Assembly: GCF_012927115.1 (NCBI RefSeq)
Contig: NZ_JABBFY010000002.1
Coordinates: 248,001-312,000, forward strand
DNA: 64,000 nt
Reading direction: 5' to 3'
From: Sphingomonas sp. G-3-2-10
GTDB taxonomy: Bacteria > Pseudomonadota > Alphaproteobacteria > Sphingomonadales > Sphingomonadaceae
In this document: one piece after another, positions 42,547 to 50,847 of the stretch
How positions within the stretch are numbered: the first letter of the stretch is position 1
Layout of the letters: the number at the start of each line of letters is the position of its first letter
Made by a program: the position numbers and the translations under genes
Notes under the pieces: generated by a model
Seen by the model: only the letters and a program-made list of their open reading frames with translations
Told to the model about the DNA's origin: nothing
Databases searched by the model: none

Positions 42547-44124
42547 CTAGAACTTCAGCGCCATCGCCGTCTTGACGCCCGGAAGCGCGCGGACAGTGGC
42601 GAGGAGTTCCGGGGTCACCGCTTCGTCGAGCGACAGCAGCAGCACCGCTTCACCACCGGCATCGCGGCGGCCGAGGTGGAAGGTGCCGATATTGACGTTC
42701 GCCGCGCCCAGCGTCGAACCCAGACGGCCGATGAAACCCGGCGCGTCCTCGTTGACGATGTAGAGCATGTCGCCGGCCAGATCGGCCTCGACCTTGATCC
42801 CGAATAGCTCGACCAGACGCGGCGCGGCATTACCGAACAGCGTGCCGGCCACCGAACGCTCACCCGCTTCGGTCTTCACCGAGACGCGGATCAGCGTGTG
42901 GTAGTCCCCTTCCTTCTCGTTGCGCACTTCGCGCACTTCGATCCCGCGCTCCTTGGCGAGATAGGGGGCGTTGACCATGTTTACCGTGTCCGAATGGACC
43001 CGCAGGAACCCGGCCAGCACCGCGCTGACGATCGGCTTCTGGTTCAGATCGGCGGCGGCGCCTTCGCTGTGGATCGAAACGCGGTTGATCCCGCCATGCG
43101 CCAGCTGGCCGACCAGGCTGCCGAGCTTCTCGGCCAGCGCCATGTACGGCTTCAGGCGCGGCGCTTCCTCGGCGGAAAGCGAAGGCATGTTGAGCGCGTT
43201 GGTGACGCCGCCCGACACGAGGAAGTCGGCCATCTGCTCGGCGACCTGGATCGCGACATTGACCTGGGCTTCGCTGGTCGATGCGCCAAGGTGCGGCGTG
43301 GAGATGAAGTTGGCGGTGCCGAACAGCGGCGATTCCTTCGCCGGCTCGGTCACGAAAACGTCGAGCGCCGCGCCCGCGACATGACCCGAATCGAGGCCAT
43401 CCTTCAGCGCTGCTTCGTCGATCAGGCCGCCGCGCGCGCAGTTGATGATCCGCACGCCCTTCTTGGTCTTGGCCAGATTCTCGCGGCTCAGGATGTTGCG
43501 GGTCTGGTCGGTCAGCGGCGTGTGCAGCGTGATGAAGTCGGCACGCGCCAGCAGCTGGTCCAGCTCGACCTTCTCGACGCCCATTTCCAGTGCGCGCTCG
43601 GGCGTCAGGAACGGATCGTAGGCCACGACCTTCATGCGCAGACCCAGTGCGCGGTCGGCGACGATACCGCCGATATTGCCCGCGCCGATCAGGCCCAGCG
43701 TCTTCGCGGTCAGCTCGACGCCCATGAAGCGGTTCTTCTCCCACTTGCCCTGCTGGGTCGAAGCATCGGCCTCGGGCAGCTGGCGCGCGAGCGCGAACAT
43801 CAGGGCGATGGCGTGTTCGGCGGTGGTGATCGAGTTGCCGAACGGGGTGTTCATCACCACCACGCCCTTGGACGAGGCATAGGGGATGTCGACATTGTCC
43901 ACGCCGATGCCGGCGCGGCCGATCACCTTGAGGTTGGTCGCGGCGTCGATGATTTCCTTGGTCGCCTTGGTCGAGCTGCGAATGGCGAGGCCGTCATAAT
44001 TGCCGATGATCGCCTTGAGCTCTTCCGGGGTCTTGCCGGTGATCTCGTCCACCTCGACTCCGCGCTGGCGGAAGATCTCGGCGGCCTTGGGGTCCATTTT
44101 GTCGCTGATGAGTACCTTGGGCAT
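42547..44124 (-). CDS. serA: D-3-phosphoglycerate dehydrogenase
   Basis: First enzyme of serine synthesis, oxidising 3-phosphoglycerate with NAD. The 525-residue long form has the substrate domain, the nucleotide-binding GLIGAGNIGGIVADRALG, the catalytic RGGLIDEAALK, the HLGASTSEAQ histidine, an intervening domain and a C-terminal ACT domain (LYIVNEDAPGFIGRLGSTLG) that senses serine. I chose MPKVLIS because GGAG is six bases upstream; an ATG four codons earlier is possible. It lies downstream of serC on the same strand across a palindromic repeat. Confidence 0.95.
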   Translation of the reverse strand: MPKVLISDKMDPKAAEIFRQRGVEVDEITGKTPEELKAIIGNYDGLAIRSSTKATKEIIDAATNLKVIGRAGIGVDNVDIPYASSKGVVVMNTPFGNSITTAEHAIALMFALARQLPEADASTQQGKWEKNRFMGVELTAKTLGLIGAGNIGGIVADRALGLRMKVVAYDPFLTPERALEMGVEKVELDQLLARADFITLHTPLTDQTRNILSRENLAKTKKGVRIINCARGGLIDEAALKDGLDSGHVAGAALDVFVTEPAKESPLFGTANFISTPHLGASTSEAQVNVAIQVAEQMADFLVSGGVTNALNMPSLSAEEAPRLKPYMALAEKLGSLVGQLAHGGINRVSIHSEGAAADLNQKPIVSAVLAGFLRVHSDTVNMVNAPYLAKERGIEVREVRNEKEGDYHTLIRVSVKTEAGERSVAGTLFGNAAPRLVELFGIKVEADLAGDMLYIVNEDAPGFIGRLGSTLGAANVNIGTFHLGRRDAGGEAVLLLSLDEAVTPELLATVRALPGVKTAMALKF

Positions 44125-44143
44125 TTTATTCTCCATTCCCTCC

Positions 44144-44255
44144 CCCCTTCAGGGGAGAGGGCAAGCGAGCGTAGCGAAGCGAGGGAGAGGGGCAGTCATG
44201 GAGGGGAGCGGCTCGCGATATGCCCCTCTCCCCGACCCTCTCCCCTGAAGGGGAG
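44144..44255. repeat. Palindromic repeat between serC and serA
   Basis: CCCCTTCAGGGGAGAGGG at 44144-44161 pairs with CCCTCTCCCCTGAAGGGG near 44236-44253; inside, GGGAGAGGGGCA pairs with TGCCCCTCTCCC. Each end is also a mini-hairpin. It resembles 8812-8946 and sits inside an operon, where it could lower serA expression or stabilise the serC message. Confidence 0.75.
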
Positions 44256-44263
44256 AGGGAGAC

Positions 44264-45424
44264 TTACGACGCCTTGGCGGTCGCGTAGGCCCAGTCGAGC
44301 CACGGCCCGAGTGCTTCGATATCGGCGGTCTCGACCGTCGCGCCGCACCAGATACGCAGGCCCGCGGGGGCATCGCGATATCCGGCGACGTCGTAGGCCG
44401 CGTCCTCCTTCTCGAGCAGCGAGGCGAACTTCTTGATGAAAGCTTCGTCCGCGCCTTCGACCGTGAGGCACACCGACGTCTTCGAACGCGAAGCTTCGTC
44501 GGCCGCGAGATGGCCGAGCCAGTCGCGCTCCTGCACGATCCTGTCGAGCGCCGCCGCATTGGCGTCGCTGCGCGCGATCAGGCCGGCGCCGCCGCCCAGA
44601 CCCTTTGCCCATTCGAGCGCGAAGATCGCATCTTCGACTGCCAGCATCGACGGGGTGTTGATCGTCTCGCCCTTGAACACGCCCTCGGCCAGCTTGCCCT
44701 TGGCCATCAGGCGGAACACCTTCGGCAGCGGCCATGCCGGGGTGTACTGCTCCAGCCGTTCGACCGCGCGCGGGCCGAGGATCAGCACGCCGTGGCCGCC
44801 CTCGCCGCCCAGCACCTTCTGCCACGAGAAGGTCGCGACATCGATCTTGTCCCACGGCAGGTCGTAGGCGAACACCCCGCTGGTCGCGTCGGCGAAGGTC
44901 AGGCCCTCGCGGTCCGCCGGAATCCAGTCGCCATTGGGAACGCGCACGCCCGAAGTGGTGCCGTTCCAGGTGAACAGCACGTCGTCGGCGAAGTTCACTT
45001 GGGCAAGATCGGGAAGCTGGCCGTAATCGGCGCGGATGATCGTCGGATCGAGCTTGAGCTGCTTGACCGCATCGGTGACCCAACCTTCACCGAACGATTC
45101 CCACGCCAAAGTCGTCACGCCGCGCGCGCCGAGCATCGTCCACATCGCCATTTCGAACGCGCCGGTATCCGAACCGGGGACGATGCCGATGCGATGCGTA
45201 TCGGGAAGCGCCAGCATCTCGCGCATCAGATCGATGGCGTATTGCAGGCGGGTCTTGCCGAGCTTCGAACGGTGCGAGCGTCCAAGGACCTCGACCGCGA
45301 GCTTCGATGCATCCCAGCCGGGAGGCTTGGCGCAGGGGCCGGATGAAAAATGGGGGCGAGCCGGCTTGGTGGCGGGCTTGGCAACGGACGCAATGGTGGC
45401 GTCGGGTAGAGTCGTATCAGTCAT
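44264..45424 (-). CDS. serC: Phosphoserine aminotransferase
   Basis: PLP enzyme that converts phosphohydroxypyruvate to phosphoserine; 386 residues, the length of the alphaproteobacterial form. The start shows PHFSSGPCAKPPGW; the PLP lysine is in ATFSWQKVLGGEGGHG. FTWNGTTSGV and IVPGSDTGAFEMAMW are conserved binding regions. Together with serA it makes the serine operon. A putative leader RNA precedes the start codon. Confidence 0.95.
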   Translation of the reverse strand: MTDTTLPDATIASVAKPATKPARPHFSSGPCAKPPGWDASKLAVEVLGRSHRSKLGKTRLQYAIDLMREMLALPDTHRIGIVPGSDTGAFEMAMWTMLGARGVTTLAWESFGEGWVTDAVKQLKLDPTIIRADYGQLPDLAQVNFADDVLFTWNGTTSGVRVPNGDWIPADREGLTFADATSGVFAYDLPWDKIDVATFSWQKVLGGEGGHGVLILGPRAVERLEQYTPAWPLPKVFRLMAKGKLAEGVFKGETINTPSMLAVEDAIFALEWAKGLGGGAGLIARSDANAAALDRIVQERDWLGHLAADEASRSKTSVCLTVEGADEAFIKKFASLLEKEDAAYDVAGYRDAPAGLRIWCGATVETADIEALGPWLDWAYATAKAS

Positions 45425-45475
45425 GTCAGTCTCTCCTTGCAGAGAGCACGCGCGGCGTTGGGACCGCGTGGCCCG
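45425..45475 (-). promoter_or_regulatory. Candidate serC leader RNA with sequestered ribosome site
   Basis: On the minus strand two hairpins precede the serC ATG. The first is CACGCGG with CCGCGCGTG (one bulge) and the second is CTCTCT-GCAA-GGAGAG, whose 3' arm holds the ribosome binding site. A TTGACT -35-like box lies at 45504-45509, 16 bases before a weak TAGGGC. An RNA family called serC is known upstream of serC-serA operons in alphaproteobacteria; the match to it is from memory. The ligand, if any, is unknown. Confidence 0.65.
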
Positions 45476-45535
45476 TCGACGGCCCTAGCGGCGCGAGGTT
45501 GAAAGTCAATTACGGATTGCCGCAGCGCAGCGTAA

Positions 45536-46420
45536 TTATCCTGTGGGCGCCGGCCGCCACAGCGCCAGCAAGCCGCGATCGGTCATCCAGTCGGTGATCC
45601 GGTCGGGCCAGTGGCGCAGACTCACGAACGGCGTCCGTTCGCCCATGTTGAAGGCGTGACCGCCCGCTGCATACATGTGCATCTCGGCCGACGCGCCTGC
45701 CTGCCGATAGGCCGCCATCAAGTCGATGATCGGCTGCGAGCAGCATTCGTCGTCATTGGTCGCGGCCAGCAGCAGCGGCGGCGACTCCTTCGTGATCGCT
45801 TCCGGTCCATGCAGCGGTCCGGGGAAGACGAGGATGCCGAAATCGGGCCGCGACGAGATCCGGTCGATCGCATCGCCCGCCCCCGGCGCGGCAACCGGCG
45901 GGCTCAGCGCCGTCACCCGCGCCAGTTCTCCGCCCGCAGAAAATCCGACCACGCCGATCCGCCCGGGATCGATCAGCCATTCGCCGGCCCGCCCGCGAAT
46001 CGTCCGCATCGCGCGCTCGGCGTCCTGCCGCGCATGATCGAACGTATAGATGCCCGGCGATTCCTTCCCCCGGAACAACCGGTAGCGCAGTACGAACGCC
46101 GCCACCCCGCGATCGGCGAACCAGCGCGCGACATCGTCGCCTTCGCTGGTGATGACGAGGAACTCGTGCGCCCCGCCGGGCATGATCAGCACCGCCGCGC
46201 CGGTCCGCCGCTCGGCACGGGCGGGGAAATAGGTGATGCTCGGATCGTTGATATTGCGGGTCCAGTAGAATTCGGACTGTTCGGGAATTTTCGCCCGGGC
46301 CTCGAAGCCCGGCGCGCCGTTCGCCCAGAGCGAAATACGCAGCGGCGGCGTTGCTGGCGCCTGCGCGAAAGCGAGGTTCGCGAACAGCATCGCGATTGCG
46401 GCAAGCACGGCTCTCAGCAT
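45536..46420 (-). CDS. Exported alpha/beta hydrolase (BD-FAE-like esterase)
   Basis: A 294-residue hydrolase with a signal peptide (MLRAVLAAIAMLFANLAFA). The nucleophile elbow is VGFSAGGEL, an oxyanion motif is MPGGAHEF, and the catalytic histidine is likely in AAGGHAFN. The sequence fits acetyl-xylan or feruloyl-esterase-like proteins. The exact substrate is unknown. Divergent to it is an extensin-family gene, and a LacI-type operator sits 48 bases upstream of its start. Confidence 0.82.
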   Translation of the reverse strand: MLRAVLAAIAMLFANLAFAQAPATPPLRISLWANGAPGFEARAKIPEQSEFYWTRNINDPSITYFPARAERRTGAAVLIMPGGAHEFLVITSEGDDVARWFADRGVAAFVLRYRLFRGKESPGIYTFDHARQDAERAMRTIRGRAGEWLIDPGRIGVVGFSAGGELARVTALSPPVAAPGAGDAIDRISSRPDFGILVFPGPLHGPEAITKESPPLLLAATNDDECCSQPIIDLMAAYRQAGASAEMHMYAAGGHAFNMGERTPFVSLRHWPDRITDWMTDRGLLALWRPAPTG

Positions 46421-46467
46421 CTGCCTCTCCGGATCGCGACACGCCTGATGGGTGCCCGCAGCCTTAT

Positions 46468-46481
46468 TGGTAGCGCTACCA
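46468..46481. promoter_or_regulatory. LacI-family operator
   Basis: TGGTAGCGCTACCA is a perfect 14-base palindrome in the 121-base divergent gap between the esterase-like gene and the extensin-family gene. It matches the LacI-type operators described for carbohydrate-responsive repressors in Caulobacter and Xanthomonas. The regulator gene is not in this window. Confidence 0.75.
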
Positions 46482-46541
46482 GTTTCATAGTCAATCGGCG
46501 CATTAGGCCCGCGTTAACCACAACCGGCTTACGCCCGCGCC

Positions 46542-47240
46542 ATGCGTATCCGGTGGTTCAGTCTGGCCGTATTGCCCCTCGCGCTTTCGGGCTGCGTGTT
46601 CGGCGACGACGATTACGACCCGCGCCCCGCGCGCCCGTCCGCGCCGGTCATCCGCGAACGTCCCACCGGTCCGATCAGCCTCGCCGATCCCGATCCGCGC
46701 GAGACGCAGCAATGCTTCACCGAGCTCACGCGCGAACAGATCGTCTATAATCCGCTGCCCGATCGCGATTATGGCGGCGGCTGCCTCGTCACCGGATCGG
46801 TCCAGTTGCTCGACATCGGCGTGCCGGTGACGAACCTGAAGGCGATCAAATGCCCGCTGGCGCGTACCTTCACCGGCTGGGTCCGCTTCGCCGTCGCGCC
46901 CGCCTCGGCGCAGATCCTCGGCAGCGAACTGGCCAAGGTCGAGACCTATGGCACCTATGCCTGTCGCGGCGTGGTGGGGCGCGGCGCCGAGGGCGCGAAG
47001 ACGATCTCCGAACACGGCCTCGCCAACGCCGTCGACATCTCGGCGTTCGTGCTGAAGGACGGCCGCCGCATCACGATCGAGCATGACTGGCGATCGGGAG
47101 ATCCGGACGTGCGCCAGTTCCTCGAGACGATCCACAAATCGGCCTGCAAACGGTTCCGCACCGTGCTCAGCCCGGATTATAACGCAGCGCATTACAACCA
47201 TCTGCATCTCGACATGGGCAAGGGGCCTTTCTGCCGCTGA
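46542..47240 (+). CDS. Extensin-family protein
   Basis: A 232-residue exported lipoprotein-like protein (MRIRWFSLAVLPLALSGC, lipobox cysteine at 18) with the bacterial extensin-like C-terminal domain. The domain shows GTYACRGVVG, SEHGLANAVDISAF and AHYNHLHLDMG, which resemble metal sites of the D-Ala-D-Ala-carboxypeptidase/VanY-related group. It may act on peptidoglycan. It is divergent from the esterase and followed by a GH5 gene after 22 bases. Confidence 0.8.
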   Translation: MRIRWFSLAVLPLALSGCVFGDDDYDPRPARPSAPVIRERPTGPISLADPDPRETQQCFTELTREQIVYNPLPDRDYGGGCLVTGSVQLLDIGVPVTNLKAIKCPLARTFTGWVRFAVAPASAQILGSELAKVETYGTYACRGVVGRGAEGAKTISEHGLANAVDISAFVLKDGRRITIEHDWRSGDPDVRQFLETIHKSACKRFRTVLSPDYNAAHYNHLHLDMGKGPFCR

Positions 47241-47262
47241 GCGGTGCCGTTAGGCTTCCGTC

Positions 47263-48426
47263 ATGCGCATCCTTCTGCTGATCGCCTGCCTGTTCGGCCT
47301 GACCGCCGCATCGTCGCCGACCATCACCTGGTGGGATACGCCCCGCCACGGCGGCAACAGCTTCAACGGGACGCCACCCGATCAGGCCTGGTTCGATGCG
47401 CTGGCCGGTTATCGCGCCGACTGGGTGCGGCTGACCTTCACCAAGTGGAAGGGCAAGCAGCGCGACTTCCTGATCGGCGACGTGGCGAACTATCGCGGAC
47501 TGGTCGCCGAGGATCTCGCGATCCTGCGCGCCGCGCTCGACCGGGCGGATCGCGCCGGCCTCAAGGTCGTGATCTCGCCGCTGTCCCTGCCGTGGAACCG
47601 CTGGGTCCAGCAGAATGGCGACAAGCAGGACGGACGGCTGTGGCAGGACAAGGCGCATTGGGCCGATGCCGCCGCCTTCTGGCGCGACCTCGCCCGCGAG
47701 CTGGCGGATCACCCTGCGGTCGCCGGATACAACCTGATCAACGAGCCCACGCCCGAGAAGGGGTTCGGCCTGCCCGAGCATAGCGACACCAAGACGATGC
47801 GCGACTGGTATGCCGCCAATCGCGGCACCGCGCGCGATCTGCCGCTCTTCTACCGCACCGTGATCGCCGCGATTCGCGAAGCCGATCGCGACACGCCGGT
47901 CATGCTCGATGCCGGCTGGTACGCCGCTGCCGATGCCTTCGACTATTGGCCCGGCCCGCTCGAGGATGCCTCGCTCCTCTACGCCTACCATATGTACGAG
48001 CCGTACGAGGCGACCAGCGCGCCGAACCTCAGGCGTGCGAGGCCGGTGCCCTATCCGGGCCCTGTCGCGTTCGGCGGCAAGACGGTGAATTGGGACCGTG
48101 CCGCAGTCGCCGCCTATCTCGCCCGTCCGCTCGCCTGGGCCGATTCGCACGGTATCCCGCGCAGCCGGATGGTGGCGGGCGAATTCGGCTGTATGCGCCG
48201 CCTGCCTTTCTGCCCCGCCTATCTGGAGGATGTCCTGACCGCGCTCGACGGGGCCGGCGTCCATTGGGCCTTCTACGCCTTTCGCGAGGATGTGTGGGAC
48301 GGGATGGACTATGAGCTGGGCGGTGGCCCGGTGCCGTGGCGCCACTGGGATGCCCCCTTCTCGGTCCCGCGCGGACCCACGCCGCAATTCGAGCCGATCC
48401 GCCGCCGCCTCGCCGCGAAGCCCTGA
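47263..48426 (+). CDS. Glycoside hydrolase family 5 enzyme
   Basis: A 387-residue exported (beta/alpha)8 hydrolase with a signal peptide (MRILLLIACLFGLTAASS). The general acid/base is the glutamate in YNLINEPTPEKG, and the nucleophile is likely the glutamate in VAGEFGCM. The family covers cellulases, mannanases and related enzymes, and the actual substrate is not clear. It follows the extensin gene by 22 bases and is followed by the LOG-family gene after 38 bases. Confidence 0.85.
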   Translation: MRILLLIACLFGLTAASSPTITWWDTPRHGGNSFNGTPPDQAWFDALAGYRADWVRLTFTKWKGKQRDFLIGDVANYRGLVAEDLAILRAALDRADRAGLKVVISPLSLPWNRWVQQNGDKQDGRLWQDKAHWADAAAFWRDLARELADHPAVAGYNLINEPTPEKGFGLPEHSDTKTMRDWYAANRGTARDLPLFYRTVIAAIREADRDTPVMLDAGWYAAADAFDYWPGPLEDASLLYAYHMYEPYEATSAPNLRRARPVPYPGPVAFGGKTVNWDRAAVAAYLARPLAWADSHGIPRSRMVAGEFGCMRRLPFCPAYLEDVLTALDGAGVHWAFYAFREDVWDGMDYELGGGPVPWRHWDAPFSVPRGPTPQFEPIRRRLAAKP

Positions 48427-48464
48427 TCTTGGTTTCGCCGGCGGATTGGCCTAGGCTGGTTCAA

Positions 48465-49376
48465 ATGACAGACACAAAAGTACCGTCGCGGGTATTCCGG
48501 CCCGCGAAGCAGGAAGCCGAAGTCGCCAAGGACCACGGCATCACCCCGCAGACCGAGCATCCCGCCTACCGGCTCGCCTTTCAGGACCTAGATTTCCTGC
48601 TGCGCGACGACCTGCGGCCGATCCGGTTCCAGCTTGAGCTGCTCAAGCCCCAGGTCGTGCTCGACGAAGCGAACATCGCCTCGACCTTCGTGGTCTATGG
48701 CTCGGCGCGCATCCCCGAGCCGAGCAAGGCAGTGGCGCTGCGCGAACTCGCCACCACGCCCGAAGCGAAGAAGATCGCGGAACGGCTGATCGAGAAGTCG
48801 AAATATTACGACGTCGCCCGCGAACTCGCGCGCCTCGCCAGCAACTTCCCGCGCGACGAAGCGGGCAAGCAGCATTTCGTCGTCACCTCGGGCGGCGGCC
48901 CTTCGATCATGGAAGCCGCCAATCGCGGCGCGCGTGACGTGGGCGCCGATACGGTCGGCCTCAACATCGTCCTGCCGCACGAGCAGGCGCCGAACCCGTA
49001 CGTCACGCCGGGCCTGTCGATGCAGTTCCATTATTTCGCGCTGCGCAAGATGCACTTCCTGCTGCACGCGCGCGCGGTGGCAGTGTTCCCGGGCGGCTTC
49101 GGCACGTTCGACGAATCGTTCGAGCTGCTGACGCTGATCCAGACCGGCAAGATCGCGCCGATCCCGGTACTGTTCTACGGCAAGGACTTCTGGAACCGCG
49201 TCGTGAACTTCGAAGCGCTGTGCGAGGAAGGCGTGATCTCGCCGCGCGACCTCGACCTGTTCCACTTCGTCGAAACCGCCGAAGAGGGCTGGGAAATCGT
49301 CAAGGATTTCTGGCGCGACAAGGATCACACCAAGATCGACCGCCCGCGCAGCCGCATCACCGGGCACCAGCAGTAA
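48465..49376 (+). CDS. LOG family protein
   Basis: A 303-residue Rossmann-fold protein of the LOG/TIGR00730 group (long form). The family signatures are TSGGGPSIMEAANRG and PGGFGTFDESFE. Relatives are cytokinin-riboside phosphoribohydrolases or nucleotide-processing enzymes such as PpnN. The N-terminal 100 residues are an extension relative to plant LOG. The ATG at 48465 is preceded by only a weak site; the frame is open upstream inside the GH5 gene. An inverted repeat follows it. Confidence 0.85.
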   Translation: MTDTKVPSRVFRPAKQEAEVAKDHGITPQTEHPAYRLAFQDLDFLLRDDLRPIRFQLELLKPQVVLDEANIASTFVVYGSARIPEPSKAVALRELATTPEAKKIAERLIEKSKYYDVARELARLASNFPRDEAGKQHFVVTSGGGPSIMEAANRGARDVGADTVGLNIVLPHEQAPNPYVTPGLSMQFHYFALRKMHFLLHARAVAVFPGGFGTFDESFELLTLIQTGKIAPIPVLFYGKDFWNRVVNFEALCEEGVISPRDLDLFHFVETAEEGWEIVKDFWRDKDHTKIDRPRSRITGHQQ

Positions 49377-49385
49377 AGGCTCGAC

Positions 49386-49435
49386 GGGCCGTACGGACGT
49401 TTGAGCGCCTCGCTGTTCGAACGTCCGTGCGGCCC
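49386..49435. repeat. Sixteen-base inverted repeat after the LOG-family gene
   Basis: GGGCCGTACGGACGTT at 49386-49401 pairs with 49420-49435 (one mismatch) around an 18-base loop. No T tract follows. It may mark the end of the LOG transcript. Confidence 0.6.
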
Positions 49436-49483
49436 ATCGCAAGCATGGCTCGCGGATTGGCGGGAAGTCGCTAGCCTGATGTC

Positions 49484-49966
49484 ATGAGCTATGATGGCGG
49501 CAACGACTACGAAGCCTTGGTTAGCCGGTTCGCGCCGTGGGGCGTCGCATTGCTGGCAGCCCTGATGATTGGCCTCGTCGCTTTCGCTCCGGTCAAAGCG
49601 GATCCCGACAAGCGGAAGGCCTATGGCTGCTTTACGGCAGCGAACGCATCGCCGATCCGCCTCGATGCGCAGGGCATGCGGATACTCCAGCCCGAACCGA
49701 TCCAGATCGGCTTCCATCTCGAACTTCACAAGACCGGTATTGAGCTGACCGCGGAGGCGCCGATCGAAGCCTCGCCACAGGGCGCCGGCTACCGCTACGC
49801 GATCAAGCCACCCGGGATCGGCCGGTTCCTGTCATTCACCGTAGAGCGTGACGGCCGGACCTATGGCGTTTTCGACGAGGACGCGCTGGTCCAGTTCGTC
49901 ATGCTCGCAGATGACGGCCACTATATCCTGTACCGTAAGTCCGCTGCGAGCATGTGCCCCAACTGA
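49484..49966 (+). CDS. Hypothetical protein with one membrane span
   Basis: A 160-residue protein with a single hydrophobic segment near the N-terminus (WGVALLAALMIGLVAFAP) and a soluble remainder (AYGCFTAANASPIRLD and GRFLSFTVERDG among its segments). No family is recognised. It has two cysteines, near residues 49 and 158, that could form a disulfide if the domain is periplasmic. The gene stands between the LOG gene and the convergent cytochrome gene. Confidence 0.6.
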   Translation: MSYDGGNDYEALVSRFAPWGVALLAALMIGLVAFAPVKADPDKRKAYGCFTAANASPIRLDAQGMRILQPEPIQIGFHLELHKTGIELTAEAPIEASPQGAGYRYAIKPPGIGRFLSFTVERDGRTYGVFDEDALVQFVMLADDGHYILYRKSAASMCPN

Positions 49967-49978
49967 CAGGTTCAAACG

Positions 49979-50010
49979 AAAAGCGCCGCGGAATGACCCG
50001 CGGCGCTTTC
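49979..50010. terminator. Bidirectional hairpin terminator
   Basis: AAAGCGCCGCGG and CCGCGGCGCTTT form a perfect 12-base stem with a six-base loop between two convergent genes. Short T runs follow on both strands, so it can serve the hypothetical gene and the cytochrome gene. Confidence 0.8.
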
Positions 50011-50036
50011 ATTGTTCTGGTCGGGTGGAACGAGCC

Positions 50037-50705
50037 TTAGTGGCCCTTCTTCTCCGCCTGAACCGCAGCGTTCGGATCGACCGAAGGCGCGCCCGCTGCC
50101 GGGGTTGCCTGATTCGACAGGTCGCCGCCCGGAGCCGCTTCGGTTGCATTGCCCTCGGCGGCCGGCGCCGCGCTCGGCGCCGGAGCGGCGGGGAGCGGCA
50201 GGTTCGAACCCTGGCTGTTGAGATAGACGATCAGGTTCGCGCGGTCCTGCTGGTTGGGCAGGCCGGCAAAGGTCATCTTGGTGCCCGGCGCGTACTTGCG
50301 CGGGTTCTTCAGCCAGTGATCGAGCGCGTCGAAGTCCCAGTTGCCCGGAACGCCCTTGAGCGCGTCCGAATAGGCGAAGCCGGCGACATGGCCGTGCGGC
50401 TTGCCGACGGCATTCCACAGATTCGGGCCGATGCCGCTCGCGCCGCCCTGATTGATCGTGTGGCACGCGGCGCACTTCTTGAAGACTTCCGCGCCCTTGG
50501 CCGGATCGGCGGTGGCGAGCAGCGCCGCGATCGGCAGGTCCGCAGCAGCAGCGTCGCCGCCGCCTTCCGCCGCGCCCTCGACCGCATAGCCGGGCTTCTC
50601 GGGTGCGTGCGTCTTGAACACCATGCCGCTGACGATCGACAGGCCCAGCGCGGCAATGCCGCCGGCCAGAACCCAACCTGCAATCGTATTCGTCCGATCG
50701 TCCAT
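50037..50705 (-). CDS. cycM: Membrane-anchored c-type cytochrome (CycM-like)
   Basis: A 222-residue cytochrome c with an uncleaved N-terminal anchor (IAGWVLAGGIAALGLSIVSGMVF), so it faces the periplasm from the inner membrane. Haem is bound at KKCAACHTI, with the axial methionine likely in GTKMTFAGLP. It fits the CycM/c-552 electron carriers that feed the aa3 oxidase. After the haem domain there is a 50-residue Ala/Pro-rich tail. The start is MDDRTNTIAGW at 50705; longer frames have no support. pheA starts 142 bases away on the other strand. Confidence 0.85.
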   Translation of the reverse strand: MDDRTNTIAGWVLAGGIAALGLSIVSGMVFKTHAPEKPGYAVEGAAEGGGDAAAADLPIAALLATADPAKGAEVFKKCAACHTINQGGASGIGPNLWNAVGKPHGHVAGFAYSDALKGVPGNWDFDALDHWLKNPRKYAPGTKMTFAGLPNQQDRANLIVYLNSQGSNLPLPAAPAPSAAPAAEGNATEAAPGGDLSNQATPAAGAPSVDPNAAVQAEKKGH

Positions 50706-50847
50706 ACTGTGACGCCCCTGGGAAAATTTCGAGACCCCTCTAGTGCGGCACTTTGCACACCGCAAGCCGGGTTCGGATCATCCGGGACAACGCCGAAACC
50801 CGGACAGGCTTGCCGCCCGCCGAGGAGACAGCTAGCGCGCGCACCCT

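Noticed and set aside
50201..50211. GGTTCGAACCC, resembling a tRNA T-arm
   Set aside because: It lies inside the cytochrome gene and no acceptor or anticodon stems fit around it.
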